In this document: in pieces, positions 32,605 through 40,319 of the stretch
Numbering within the stretch: the stretch's first letter is position 1
Layout of the letters: every line of letters begins with the position of its first letter
Assembly (NCBI GenBank): GCA_964485815.1
Contig: CAZAJX010000016.1
Span: forward strand, 1-42,892
Source: SFLA01 sp964485815
Lineage (GTDB): Bacteria > Bacillota > Clostridia > Oscillospirales > CAG-382
DNA length: 42,892 nucleotides
Direction: 5' to 3'
Position numbers and translations under genes: made by a program
Notes under the pieces: model-generated
What the model was told of the DNA's origin: nothing
Database searches by the model: none
The model's input: the letters and a program-made list of their open reading frames with translations, nothing else

Positions 32605-32796
32605 GGTGAAGTTTTTGCTTCGCAAAAGTGAAGTTGTTCGCTTACGCTTACAGTGAAGTTTTGCTCGTTTTACTCGCAAAGTGAAGTTAAGTTCGCCTCA
32701 GCCAACGTTAACGCTTGCGCCGATAACGGCGCAAACTTCACTCACGCAGTGAACTTCACTGCCGAAGGCAACTTCACTCGCCGAAGGCGAACTTAG
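32605..32796. repeat. Palindrome array with AGTGAAGTT linkers, inverted about its centre
   Basis: Four plus-oriented linkers (GTGAAGTT at 32606; AGTGAAGTT at 32627, 32652, 32680) are followed by three in reverse complement (AACTTCACT at 32734, 32752, 32770) and a partial one at 32790. Between them lie varying palindromes: TTTTGC-ttc-GCAAAA, TTTGC/GCAAA, GCGCC-gataac-GGCGC (32716-32731, centre), GCC-gaa-GGC (32761-32769), CGCC-gaa-GGCG (32779-32789). One unit instead holds a tandem CGCTTA. It fills the whole gap between nth and the ribosome site of the four-helix-bundle gene and extends to the nth stop codon. Confidence 0.88.
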
Positions 32797-33419
32797 TTTT
32801 GTGCGGTATCGCACAAATGACTGAGCGGGCATTTTTCGCACGACGGGTTTCTTGCGGTGCAGTATTCTCTTCCGAACAACACCATACGGTGGCAAAAGCC
32901 GGATTGCTTATCCACGGGAATGACGGGCGTAAGCTCTCTTTCCACGGTTACGGGGTCTTTTTTTGAGCACAGACCGAGCCTTACGGATATTCTTATGCAA
33001 TGAGTATCCGCTACAATACCGCCCAAGCCGAAAATATCGCCTCTTAATAGATTGGCGACCTTTCTGCCGACTCCGCGGAGGGAAAGAAGATCGTCCATAC
33101 TCGACGGTATCTCGCCTCCGTACACGTCCACTATACGGCGGCAGGCTTCACGCAATGCCTTGGCTTTTGAATTATACAGTCCTACGGTGTATATGTATTT
33201 TTCCAATTCTCCCTCTTTGCTTTCCGCAATGGAAAGAGGTGTGGGAAAACGTTTGAACAGTTCTGTGGATACTGCGTTTACCCGTTCATCCGTACACTGG
33301 GCGGAAAGCACCGCCATTACGAACAGACGGTAAGGATCCGCACCTGCATCAAGTCCGCAGGCGGCGTCAGGATAAAGGTTATACAACGCATCGGTTATTG
33401 CATCAGCTTTATTATTCAT
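32793..33419 (-). CDS. nth: Endonuclease III (Nth)
   Basis: A 208-residue base-excision DNA glycosylase/AP lyase that removes oxidised pyrimidines. The helix-hairpin-helix LLSLRGVGRKVANLL carries the catalytic Lys, the catalytic Asp is in IVADTHCIR, and the C-terminal 4Fe-4S site is C187-x6-C194-x2-C197-x5-C203. LSAQCTDERVN is the usual first block. Two starts are possible: 33419 (MNNKAD), overlapping the DUF4364 stop as ATGAATAA and giving a length near E. coli Nth (211), or 33437 (MSIIFS), where GGGAG touches the start codon. I prefer 33419 with coupled translation. The 3' end runs to the edge of a palindrome array. Confidence 0.93.
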   Translation of the reverse strand: MNNKADAITDALYNLYPDAACGLDAGADPYRLFVMAVLSAQCTDERVNAVSTELFKRFPTPLSIAESKEGELEKYIYTVGLYNSKAKALREACRRIVDVYGGEIPSSMDDLLSLRGVGRKVANLLRGDIFGLGGIVADTHCIRISVRLGLCSKKDPVTVERELTPVIPVDKQSGFCHRMVLFGREYCTARNPSCEKCPLSHLCDTAQN

Positions 33420-33951
33420 TGAAAATATAATTGACATCTCCCGAAAGGAGTGCCATTATCCCCTTATACACGTTTTCCGCGTTATCCTCGAAATTACCGA
33501 TAAGCTGATGAGCGTATCTCTCCTCGGTTACATACAGTTCCACGTTGAGCACTGTTTTTGCGCTGTTGGTAATGGAGCAGGTAATACTGTACCCCTCTCC
33601 GCAAGGCTTTATATCCGACGAAACACGAGTGCCGTCCTTGCGCAAAGCAAGTAAGCGCTGGGCAGACCTCAACGCCTGCTCGCGCACCGTGTTGTAAAGA
33701 CGTGTTTCCACGTTGCTTACCGCTTCCCTGCCGGTGGCGGAAATGAGATACGTGGGTATCTCGCTTTCAAAGATCGCGTCTATCTGCCCTGCTCCGACAA
33801 GATCCGCAAAGCAATCCGCAAAATCAAAGAAATTTACGAAACCGTCCTGCACAACGATTTCGCTGATAGTGTCATAATCCAAGGGTTCATCCAGATTTTT
33901 AAGCAAATACAAAATGAAAACCTTTATTTCAAATTTTTCTGTAAGGTTCAA
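33412..33951 (-). CDS. DUF4364 family protein
   Basis: A 179-residue protein of the DUF4364 family, common in Clostridia and often predicted to have an N-terminal winged helix (FEIKVFILYLLKNLDEPLDYDTISEIV), followed by an alpha/beta C-terminal part. It lacks a signal peptide and is presumably cytoplasmic; a regulator role is suggested only by the fold. The start is TTG at 33951, with an extended ribosome site GGGGTGAT that pairs with the 16S tail through its GGTGAT part. Its last codons overlap the nth start, so the two form an operon. Confidence 0.8.
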   Translation of the reverse strand: MNLTEKFEIKVFILYLLKNLDEPLDYDTISEIVVQDGFVNFFDFADCFADLVGAGQIDAIFESEIPTYLISATGREAVSNVETRLYNTVREQALRSAQRLLALRKDGTRVSSDIKPCGEGYSITCSITNSAKTVLNVELYVTEERYAHQLIGNFEDNAENVYKGIMALLSGDVNYIFNE

Positions 33952-34082
33952 AAAACATCACCCCGATAATATATTACAGTATTTTAATAAAAAATTCAAT
34001 AGTTAAACTAATACTTGCAATATAATTTTTTTAATGTTAAGATATTATATTAAGATATACTATATATATCACGAGGTTTTAT

Positions 34083-35324
34083 ATGGCAAACAGCTTTTAC
34101 GGCGGAATTAAAATAAACAAGACGGGGTTATCCCACGGGAAGACAACAGAAATATTCACTCCTGCGGCGGTGGCGATAAACATTGCCCAGCAGGCAGGAG
34201 GGGACACCACCCCCTGCATAAAAGAGGGCGATACCGTGTTGAAAGGTCAGACTATTGCAATAAGCAACAGACTGGCTCATCTTCACGCGCCCGTTTCGGG
34301 CACCGTCGTCCGCTTACTTACAAAGGATAATTCCCACTATATAGTTATTAAATCCGATAAAACGGAAATCTGCGCTCCCCCCAACCCCTTTACCAAGCCC
34401 GTTTCCGAAATAACGGCGGAGGAAATTACCGAAAAGATACGGACTATGGGCGTCGTGGGAACCTACAGCGGTTTCCCCACCCACGTTAAGATCATTGCAT
34501 CCCGCGGAAAAGCTTTTTGTCTGGTCATAAACTGCGTTCAGTCCGATCCTTACGGAAGCTTCGTAAGAGAAATCGTTAAAGAGCACGCAAAAGAACTGGT
34601 GTACGGCGCGAGAATTCTCGCAAAGGCGATCGGAGTAAAGCAGGTGGTATTCGCACTTGAAAACAACGAGCGCAAGGCGTATTCCGCATTGAAAGCGGTT
34701 TTGGGCGAAAAGGATAAGCTTATATCCGTTACCCGCCTTGAGCCGAAGTACCCTCTCGGCGAGGAAAGAAACCTGCTTTGCGCGGTAATAAAAAAAGAAG
34801 TCCCCGCAGGACACGCCACCCACGATATAGGCTACACTGTATTTTCCGCAGAAACCGTGCTTCGCATATACAATGCCTGCGCAGAGGGTGTGCCCGTAAC
34901 GGATAAATACGTTACCGTAAGCGGTGAAAAATGTGCTTTTCCCGCAAATCTTTTGGTACCCATCGGTACATCCTTACGCGCAGTTACGGAAAAATGCGGC
35001 GGCGTCCCCGAAGGAGCTGTCTGTATTTACGGAGGTGCCGTAAACGGAACTGCGGCAGATCTGGAGAACGGATGTATTACCAAATCCACAGCCCAGTTAA
35101 TTATCACCGATCCCGCAAGCAAGATCCCGCAGGCGTGTATACGCTGCGGAAAATGTATTAACCATTGTCCTATGCACATCGCCCCCCTCACCTTTATTGA
35201 CGGAAGCCAAAAGCCCGCTTGGACAAGGCTGTGCGATATGTGCGGATGCTGTGAATACGTTTGTCCTTCGGAAATAAACCTGCTGGATATTATAAGCGAA
35301 AGAAAAAAGGAGGCAGCAAAATGA
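34083..35324 (+). CDS. rnfC: RnfC-like electron transport subunit
   Basis: A 413-residue RnfC-type protein. The N-terminal FYGGIKINKTGLSHGK corresponds to the GG(I/V)HP region of RnfC, residues about 35-75 form a biotinyl-lipoyl-like domain (KEGDTVLKGQTIA, HAPVSGTV), the NADH/FMN region reads GVVGTYSGFPTHVK, and the C-terminus binds two 4Fe-4S clusters: C352-x2-C-x2-C-x3-CP and C384-x2-C-x2-C-x3-CP. In full Rnf complexes RnfC links NAD to ferredoxin-dependent ion pumping. Here the HP of GGIHP is replaced and only two other Rnf-like genes follow. An ACGAGG site precedes the ATG. First gene of a plus-strand run, overlapping rnfD by 4 bp. Confidence 0.87.
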   Translation: MANSFYGGIKINKTGLSHGKTTEIFTPAAVAINIAQQAGGDTTPCIKEGDTVLKGQTIAISNRLAHLHAPVSGTVVRLLTKDNSHYIVIKSDKTEICAPPNPFTKPVSEITAEEITEKIRTMGVVGTYSGFPTHVKIIASRGKAFCLVINCVQSDPYGSFVREIVKEHAKELVYGARILAKAIGVKQVVFALENNERKAYSALKAVLGEKDKLISVTRLEPKYPLGEERNLLCAVIKKEVPAGHATHDIGYTVFSAETVLRIYNACAEGVPVTDKYVTVSGEKCAFPANLLVPIGTSLRAVTEKCGGVPEGAVCIYGGAVNGTAADLENGCITKSTAQLIITDPASKIPQACIRCGKCINHCPMHIAPLTFIDGSQKPAWTRLCDMCGCCEYVCPSEINLLDIISERKKEAAK

Positions 35325-36301
35325 CATATTCCCCCACTCTGCACAGTAAAACGAGTGCTCTCTCCTTTTCCGCAGACAGATGCGTAATCCTTTTGCTCCC
35401 TCTGGTGTGGAGTATATACGCATACGGTGTCCGCGCGCTGTTTATAACGGTTATATCCGTTTTGTTTTCCCTTGCAATCCTTTTGGGCGTAAAGACGGCA
35501 TTAAAGAAAAAGGTATCTCCCGCTGTTATGCTGGATACGGCAGTTTCCGCCGCCGTTTTCGCTTTTACTCTTCCCGCCTCTGTGCCCTATTATATCCCTA
35601 TGCTGGGCGGAACGTTGTCCGCCATCCCCTCATTGTGGCTTCCTGAGGGCAGAAAGCCCTTCTTTGGCGGTTTTTTCGCCGCGGCGACAGTACGGACATT
35701 CTTTCCGAAACCGCTTTCCGGAGCCACTCAGGCGTTCGTGTACGTATCCCCTTGGCTGTTTAACCCCACGGAAGCCGATATAAATTCCATACGCACCTAC
35801 ACCCCCTTACAGCTTCTGGCGCAGGGAAAGGTTTCCTCGGGCACGCTGTGGGACCAGTTTTTCGGAACCGTATCCGGCAATATAGGCGAAATAAGCTTTA
35901 TGCTGTTGCTTGCGGGATGCATATTTCTTTTGGTACGCAAAAAAATGCGCTGGCAGGCGCCGGTTGCTTTTGCGGTTGTTTTATGTCTTATCACCCTTAT
36001 CTTCCCCAAGGGAGATAACGAGGCTATATTCTTTATGCTGGTTTCCCTGCTTTCGGGCGGTGGTATGCTTGCCGCAACATATGCTTTTTCGGATACTCAT
36101 TCTATGCCCGTAACCGATACGGGAAGAATAATCTTCGGCGCAGGCACGGCTCTGCTTACGGTGCTTGTACGTTATATGGGAATTTCCGAAGAGGGCATTT
36201 ACACGGCAGTAGTGATAATGGGCTTACTCACTCCCGTTATCGACAGATACACCCTCCCCGTAGCATACGGAAGAACCAAGGTTAAGGGAGGCAAAAAATG
36301 A
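35321..36301 (+). CDS. rnfD: RnfD-like membrane subunit
   Basis: A 326-residue integral membrane protein with about nine hydrophobic segments, resembling RnfD/NqrB. The motif LSGAT (Thr136) fits the S(T)GAT site where RnfD carries covalent FMN. It follows PTLHSKTSA, similar to the SPH/(I/V)R start of RnfD. Overall similarity is low compared with normal RnfD, for example the DALTGAT/D-rich loops are shortened. Start at 35321 uses AAGGAGG within rnfC and overlaps the rnfC stop as ATGA; a longer frame from 35261 is an artefact. It also overlaps the next gene by ATGA. Confidence 0.8.
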   Translation: MTYSPTLHSKTSALSFSADRCVILLLPLVWSIYAYGVRALFITVISVLFSLAILLGVKTALKKKVSPAVMLDTAVSAAVFAFTLPASVPYYIPMLGGTLSAIPSLWLPEGRKPFFGGFFAAATVRTFFPKPLSGATQAFVYVSPWLFNPTEADINSIRTYTPLQLLAQGKVSSGTLWDQFFGTVSGNIGEISFMLLLAGCIFLLVRKKMRWQAPVAFAVVLCLITLIFPKGDNEAIFFMLVSLLSGGGMLAATYAFSDTHSMPVTDTGRIIFGAGTALLTVLVRYMGISEEGIYTAVVIMGLLTPVIDRYTLPVAYGRTKVKGGKK

Positions 36302-36831
36302 GGATATTTATTATTTCCGCAGTTTGCCTTGTGGCGGCGCTCCGCATCTTTTGCTCCCTTCTTTTGAGGGACAAGACCTTTTTGCGTGGGGACACCAAGC
36401 CCGTGATCACAACGGCGGTGTGCTGTATCATCGCAGGGGCGGGAGGAAGCGGTATAGGCGGTTATTTGTGTATAAACTTTTTCGGCGGTCTTGCAGACAG
36501 CACGATGCTTACGGTGTTTTCCGCTGTAGGCGCGGCGGTGCTGGGAATAGGGGCAGCTTTTGCGGCAAGAAAACTGTATAAAACCGAAGCTATTTACCTG
36601 CCTGCCATAATACTCTTGCCCGTGCTTTCCGCTATAATGACGGTAATAGAATTTTCGGGAGATAATCTTGAATCTCTTTTGATAAATTCCGCCATCGCCG
36701 GAACTTGCTTTGCCGCTACGGTGATAATATGGCACGGAATAGTGCTTAATTCCAAAAGCGTAAAATCGCCCTTTGTGTTTGAAGCGGTAAGCGTTGCCGC
36801 CGCTTTGATAAGTCTTTTCGGCGTAATTTAA
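36298..36831 (+). CDS. Six-span membrane protein, possibly RnfA/RnfE-like
   Basis: A 177-residue protein with six predicted transmembrane helices, the size and topology of RnfA/RnfE (NqrD/E), and translationally coupled to rnfD by an ATGA overlap. TM5 (LLINSAIAGTCFAATVII) faintly recalls the TTNCAVLG segment of RnfA, but the GICPFLGVS motif with the Fe-S Cys of genuine RnfA/E is not found. It is therefore either a strongly diverged Rnf membrane subunit or an unrelated partner. No rnfG, rnfB or second A/E gene follows. RlmD starts 25 bp downstream. Confidence 0.5.
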   Translation: MRIFIISAVCLVAALRIFCSLLLRDKTFLRGDTKPVITTAVCCIIAGAGGSGIGGYLCINFFGGLADSTMLTVFSAVGAAVLGIGAAFAARKLYKTEAIYLPAIILLPVLSAIMTVIEFSGDNLESLLINSAIAGTCFAATVIIWHGIVLNSKSVKSPFVFEAVSVAAALISLFGVI

Positions 36832-36856
36832 AACGAAAAAAGGAGATCCGTTAAAA

Positions 36857-38209
36857 ATGAAAGAGAAAAATCGGGTCTATAAGTTTAAAATAACCGCAGT
36901 TACTCCCGAAGGGGACGGGATTTCCCGTACCGAGGACGGCAAGGTGGTATTCACCCCTATGTGCTGTGCGGGGGACGAAATGACGGTTAAAATTATAAAA
37001 GAAACCTCGGGTTATCTTGTGGGGAAAACGGAAGAGCTGATTTCGCCTTCTCCCGACCGTATTCAGCCCGATTGCCCCGTGTTCAAGCAATGCGGCGGCT
37101 GTGCTTTGCGGCATATGAACTATGAGGCGGAGAAAAAGTTAAAATACGACCACGTGCGGGATTGCCTTTCCCGTATCGGAAAATGCGAGATCACGCCTGA
37201 ATACATGGTAAGCCCCGTTACGGAGAGATACCGCAACAAGGCGCAATACCCCGTAACGGTAAAGGACGGGTTTCTGGCGGCAGGGTATTTTGCCCGCCAT
37301 TCCCACAGAGTTATCCCCCACGGGGACTGCCTGCTTCAGCCCGAGAAAACTACAGAGATAATCAACGATATTTTAAACGAGCTGAACGGCGTTTCGGTTT
37401 ATGACAGCGAAACCGGCGCAGGTGTTTTGCGCCATCTTTACCTGCGCAACACGGGCAAGGGCGATTACTGCGTTATGCCCGTTGTAAACACCGAGGACGT
37501 TTCCTTTCTCTACCCCGTGTGCGAAAAGATTACAGCACTTCACCCCGAGATAAAAAGCTTTTATGCAAATATAAACACCCAAAACACCAACGTGATATTG
37601 GGTAAAAAATGCGTGCTGTTAAAGGGCGAGCAATATCTTACCGATATTCTGTGCGGCAAGCGTTTTTTGGTTTCTCCCCTCTCCTTCTGGCAGGTAAACA
37701 CCAAGGCGGCGGAAATGCTGCTTAACAAGGCAAAGGAATATGCGTCCCCCAAAAAGGGCGATATCGTCTGCGATCTTTACTGCGGTACGGGAACGGTGGG
37801 AATTTGCTGTACGGATACGGACACAAAGCTGTTCGGTATTGAAATTATCCCCCAAGCGGTGGAGGATGCCTCCCGCAACGCCGCCGCAAACGGATATACG
37901 GATTTCCGCTTCGTGTGTGCGGACAGCGAAAAAGGAATCGAAGAATGTAAAAACACTTTCGGTGTTCCCGACGTGGTGCTGACCGACCCGCCCCGCAAGG
38001 GAATGACGGAAAAGGTGATAAACGATATCTGCCTATCCGGCACCAAAAAGGTGGTATATATCTCCTGCAACCCCGCAACTCTTGCAAGAGATATAAAGAT
38101 ATTCGAGGAAAAAGGTTTCAAAGCGCAAAAAGCCGCTGTTTTCGATCTTTTCCCAAGAACGGGACACGTGGAATCTGTCGTGTGTCTGACACGCGCTTTC
38201 AACAACTAA
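36857..38209 (+). CDS. rlmD: 23S rRNA (uracil-5-)-methyltransferase RlmD/TrmA family
   Basis: A 450-residue RNA m5U methyltransferase. The N-terminal TRAM domain (about 5-60) is followed by the 4Fe-4S ligands C73, C79, C82 (CPVFKQCGGC) and C158 (HGDC), the SAM block DLYCGTGTVG, LTDPPRKG, and the catalytic Cys404 in YISCNPATLARD; the general base Glu is in GHVESVV. In Firmicutes such proteins (RlmCD) may methylate two sites of 23S rRNA, so the exact uridine is not settled. AAAGGAG lies 11 bases before the ATG. The gene is followed directly by a palindrome array. Confidence 0.9.
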   Translation: MKEKNRVYKFKITAVTPEGDGISRTEDGKVVFTPMCCAGDEMTVKIIKETSGYLVGKTEELISPSPDRIQPDCPVFKQCGGCALRHMNYEAEKKLKYDHVRDCLSRIGKCEITPEYMVSPVTERYRNKAQYPVTVKDGFLAAGYFARHSHRVIPHGDCLLQPEKTTEIINDILNELNGVSVYDSETGAGVLRHLYLRNTGKGDYCVMPVVNTEDVSFLYPVCEKITALHPEIKSFYANINTQNTNVILGKKCVLLKGEQYLTDILCGKRFLVSPLSFWQVNTKAAEMLLNKAKEYASPKKGDIVCDLYCGTGTVGICCTDTDTKLFGIEIIPQAVEDASRNAAANGYTDFRFVCADSEKGIEECKNTFGVPDVVLTDPPRKGMTEKVINDICLSGTKKVVYISCNPATLARDIKIFEEKGFKAQKAAVFDLFPRTGHVESVVCLTRAFNN

Positions 38210-38212
38210 GTT

Positions 38213-38295
38213 CGCCTGCGGCGAGTGAAGTTTTCTTGCGAAAGTGAAGTTGCCGATCGGCAGTGAAGTTTGCGCCGCACACGGCGCAAGTGAAG
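38213..38295 (+). repeat. Palindrome array with AGTGAAGTT linkers, all in one orientation
   Basis: Four palindromes, each followed by the linker: CGCC-tgc-GGCG (38213-38223), TTTC-ttgc-GAAA (38232-38243), GCCGATCGGC (38252-38261), TGCGCCG-caca-CGGCGCA (38271-38288). Linkers AGTGAAGTT start at 38224, 38243 and 38262, with AGTGAAG at 38289. Linker-to-linker spacing is 19, 19 and 27 bp. It begins 3 bp after the rlmD stop and ends at the ribosome site of the next gene. Confidence 0.9.
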
Positions 38296-38315
38296 AAAAG
38301 GAGAACAAGCAAAAA

Positions 38316-39077
38316 ATGTTTTGTAAAATAGAATTTTCTGAAAAACAGCACATACCCAAGGACGAAGCGGAAGAACTTATTTGGACTTTTTTGTGTTCTC
38401 TTGAAAGAAACGGGCAGATATTAAAAGATTACAAGCTGGTACGCGGCGAAAACTACACGGCGTACGTTACTCTGCCCAAGCCCGATTCCTTTGATGAAAA
38501 GTACGACGGAATATATGTAAAAAGAGATCGAGAGAAAATAAACGTTTATTTCGATTGCACCGTTACTCCTTTGGGAGAAAACCTTGAAAGCCAAGCTTAT
38601 TGCCGGTGTGAAAACCGCACGGCTATGGAAATGCAAACCTACAGCCGCGATATTGACAGCGTATTCACCTGCTGTGATTGCACAAAGCCCGTCCCGCTTT
38701 ATGAACTACCTTTCCCGGAAGAAAACCAAGAAGATTATTATTTGATTCAGAATTGGCAGGAAAACTGTTCTTCAATAGATATACTGTGGACAAACTGCCT
38801 TTGCGATTGCTACACGGGTAATCAACGTGTAAAGCCCGATTCCGCATTAAACAAGCAAGGAATCGAAATTGCCGAATGTATGCGCAAACAGTTGGGATAC
38901 CCCGTGTATTATCATCTGGAATGTGATTACGGAAAAAGTGTAAAAGCCGAAAAGATCGGCGATGAGCAAATACACATCTGCCCCAAATGCGGAAAAACAA
39001 TGAAGAGAATACGCTTTTCCGAAGAATACAGCAGGGATATTTGCGAAGACTGTATGCTTTCTTACGACGCACATTAA
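38316..39077 (+). CDS. Zn-ribbon protein, possibly DUF2310 family
   Basis: A 253-residue cytoplasmic protein ending in a zinc ribbon (CPKCG at about 232-236 paired with CEDC near 245). The part just before it, GYPVYYHLECDYGKSVKAEK, and the overall plan resemble DUF2310, described as Zn-ribbon proteins that may bind nucleic acid; I hold that match at moderate confidence. The middle has many extra Cys (CRCENR, CCDC, CLCDC). The ATG at 38316 has AAGGAG 13 bases upstream; an in-frame ATG at 38244 would start inside the palindrome array and is rejected. Serine dehydratase follows after 23 bp. Confidence 0.7.
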   Translation: MFCKIEFSEKQHIPKDEAEELIWTFLCSLERNGQILKDYKLVRGENYTAYVTLPKPDSFDEKYDGIYVKRDREKINVYFDCTVTPLGENLESQAYCRCENRTAMEMQTYSRDIDSVFTCCDCTKPVPLYELPFPEENQEDYYLIQNWQENCSSIDILWTNCLCDCYTGNQRVKPDSALNKQGIEIAECMRKQLGYPVYYHLECDYGKSVKAEKIGDEQIHICPKCGKTMKRIRFSEEYSRDICEDCMLSYDAH

Positions 39078-39100
39078 TTGATAAAAAGGAGAATACGTAA

Positions 39101-40300
39101 ATGCAATCTCTTAAATATTTATACCGTATAGGAAGCGGGCCGTCCTCTTCCCACACTATGGGACCCATATCGGCGGCGAAGCGGTTTATAAAAGAAAATC
39201 CCGATGCGGACGAATACAAGGTGGTGTTGTTCGGCTCGCTGGCAAAGACGGGGTCCGGACATATGACAGACACCGCCTTAGTACGGGAATTTGAAGGAAG
39301 AAAGCTTAATATTGAATTTGATAAGGACACCCCTACCGATTACCACCCCAACACAATGGATTTTTATGCTGTAAAGGGCGATAAAACTGTGAAAACGCGG
39401 TTTTACAGTATCGGCGGCGGGGAGATAATCGCAGAAGGTGAAAGCGCAAGCGAGCACGCCGAGGTGTATCCCCTTAATTCCTTTACCGAAATTTCCGCAT
39501 ACTGCCGTGAAAAGGATATACGCTTGTGGCAATACGTGGAAGAACGTGAGGGTGCGGAAATATGGGATTACCTACAGGAGGTATGGGCGGTAATGCAGGA
39601 CGCTGTAAAGCGAGGCATTCAGGCAGAAGGCACCCTGCACGGCGGTTTGGGCTTGCAGAGAAAAGCCAGATACCTGTTCCGCCAAAAGCATATTGACGAA
39701 AGCGTGGAAACCAAGACGAACCGCCTCATTTGCGCATACGCATATGCGGTAAGCGAGGAAAACGCCGATGGCGGGCTGATCGTTACTGCCCCCACCTGCG
39801 GTGCCTGCGGAGTTTTGCCTGCGGTGCTTAAATACCTGCAGGTTAAACGCAACTTTACGGACGAGCAGATACTGCACGGTCTTGCGGCGGCAAGTATTGT
39901 GGGAAACCTGATCAAGACCAACGCATCCATAAGCGGTGCGGAATGCGGATGTCAGGCTGAGATAGGCACAGCCTGCGCTATGGCGGCGGCTGCGGCGGCG
40001 GAATTATACGAGCTGGATCTGGACCAGATAGAATATGCGGCGGAAATGTCTATTGAGCATCATCTGGGGCTTACCTGCGATCCTATCGCGGGGCTTGTGC
40101 AGATACCCTGCATAGAGCGTAACGCTATTGCGGCGATGCGCGCTTTGAACGCAGTCAATCTGGCAGATTTCCTTGCGGATTCAAGGCTGATAAGCTTTGA
40201 TATGATCGTGGACACTATGTACGAAACGGGAAAAGACCTTAAAGTTATCTACCGTGAAACCGCAGAAGGCGGTATGGCAAAGAAATTTATAACAGAGTAA
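39101..40300 (+). CDS. sdaA: L-serine dehydratase, iron-sulfur type, single chain
   Basis: A 399-residue Fe-S L-serine ammonia-lyase, giving pyruvate and ammonia. The N-terminal SGPSSSHTMGP is the substrate-binding start of the beta-type domain, and the alpha-type domain has APTCGACGVLP, SISGAECGCQAEIG and CDPIAGLVQIPCIERN, which hold the 4Fe-4S ligands and active-site loops. Alpha and beta parts are in one chain, shorter than the 450-residue E. coli SdaA. AAAGGAG precedes the ATG. The gene is in a run with the SGNH hydrolase gene 19 bp downstream, with no obvious functional link. Confidence 0.93.
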   Translation: MQSLKYLYRIGSGPSSSHTMGPISAAKRFIKENPDADEYKVVLFGSLAKTGSGHMTDTALVREFEGRKLNIEFDKDTPTDYHPNTMDFYAVKGDKTVKTRFYSIGGGEIIAEGESASEHAEVYPLNSFTEISAYCREKDIRLWQYVEEREGAEIWDYLQEVWAVMQDAVKRGIQAEGTLHGGLGLQRKARYLFRQKHIDESVETKTNRLICAYAYAVSEENADGGLIVTAPTCGACGVLPAVLKYLQVKRNFTDEQILHGLAAASIVGNLIKTNASISGAECGCQAEIGTACAMAAAAAAELYELDLDQIEYAAEMSIEHHLGLTCDPIAGLVQIPCIERNAIAAMRALNAVNLADFLADSRLISFDMIVDTMYETGKDLKVIYRETAEGGMAKKFITE

Positions 40301-40319
40301 AAACCAAGGAGTTTTTGGT

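Noticed and set aside
32584..32679. N-terminal extension of the four-helix-bundle protein to 153 residues
   Set aside because: The extension is translated palindrome-array DNA; a proper AAGGAG site and the family start both point to the ATG at 32583.
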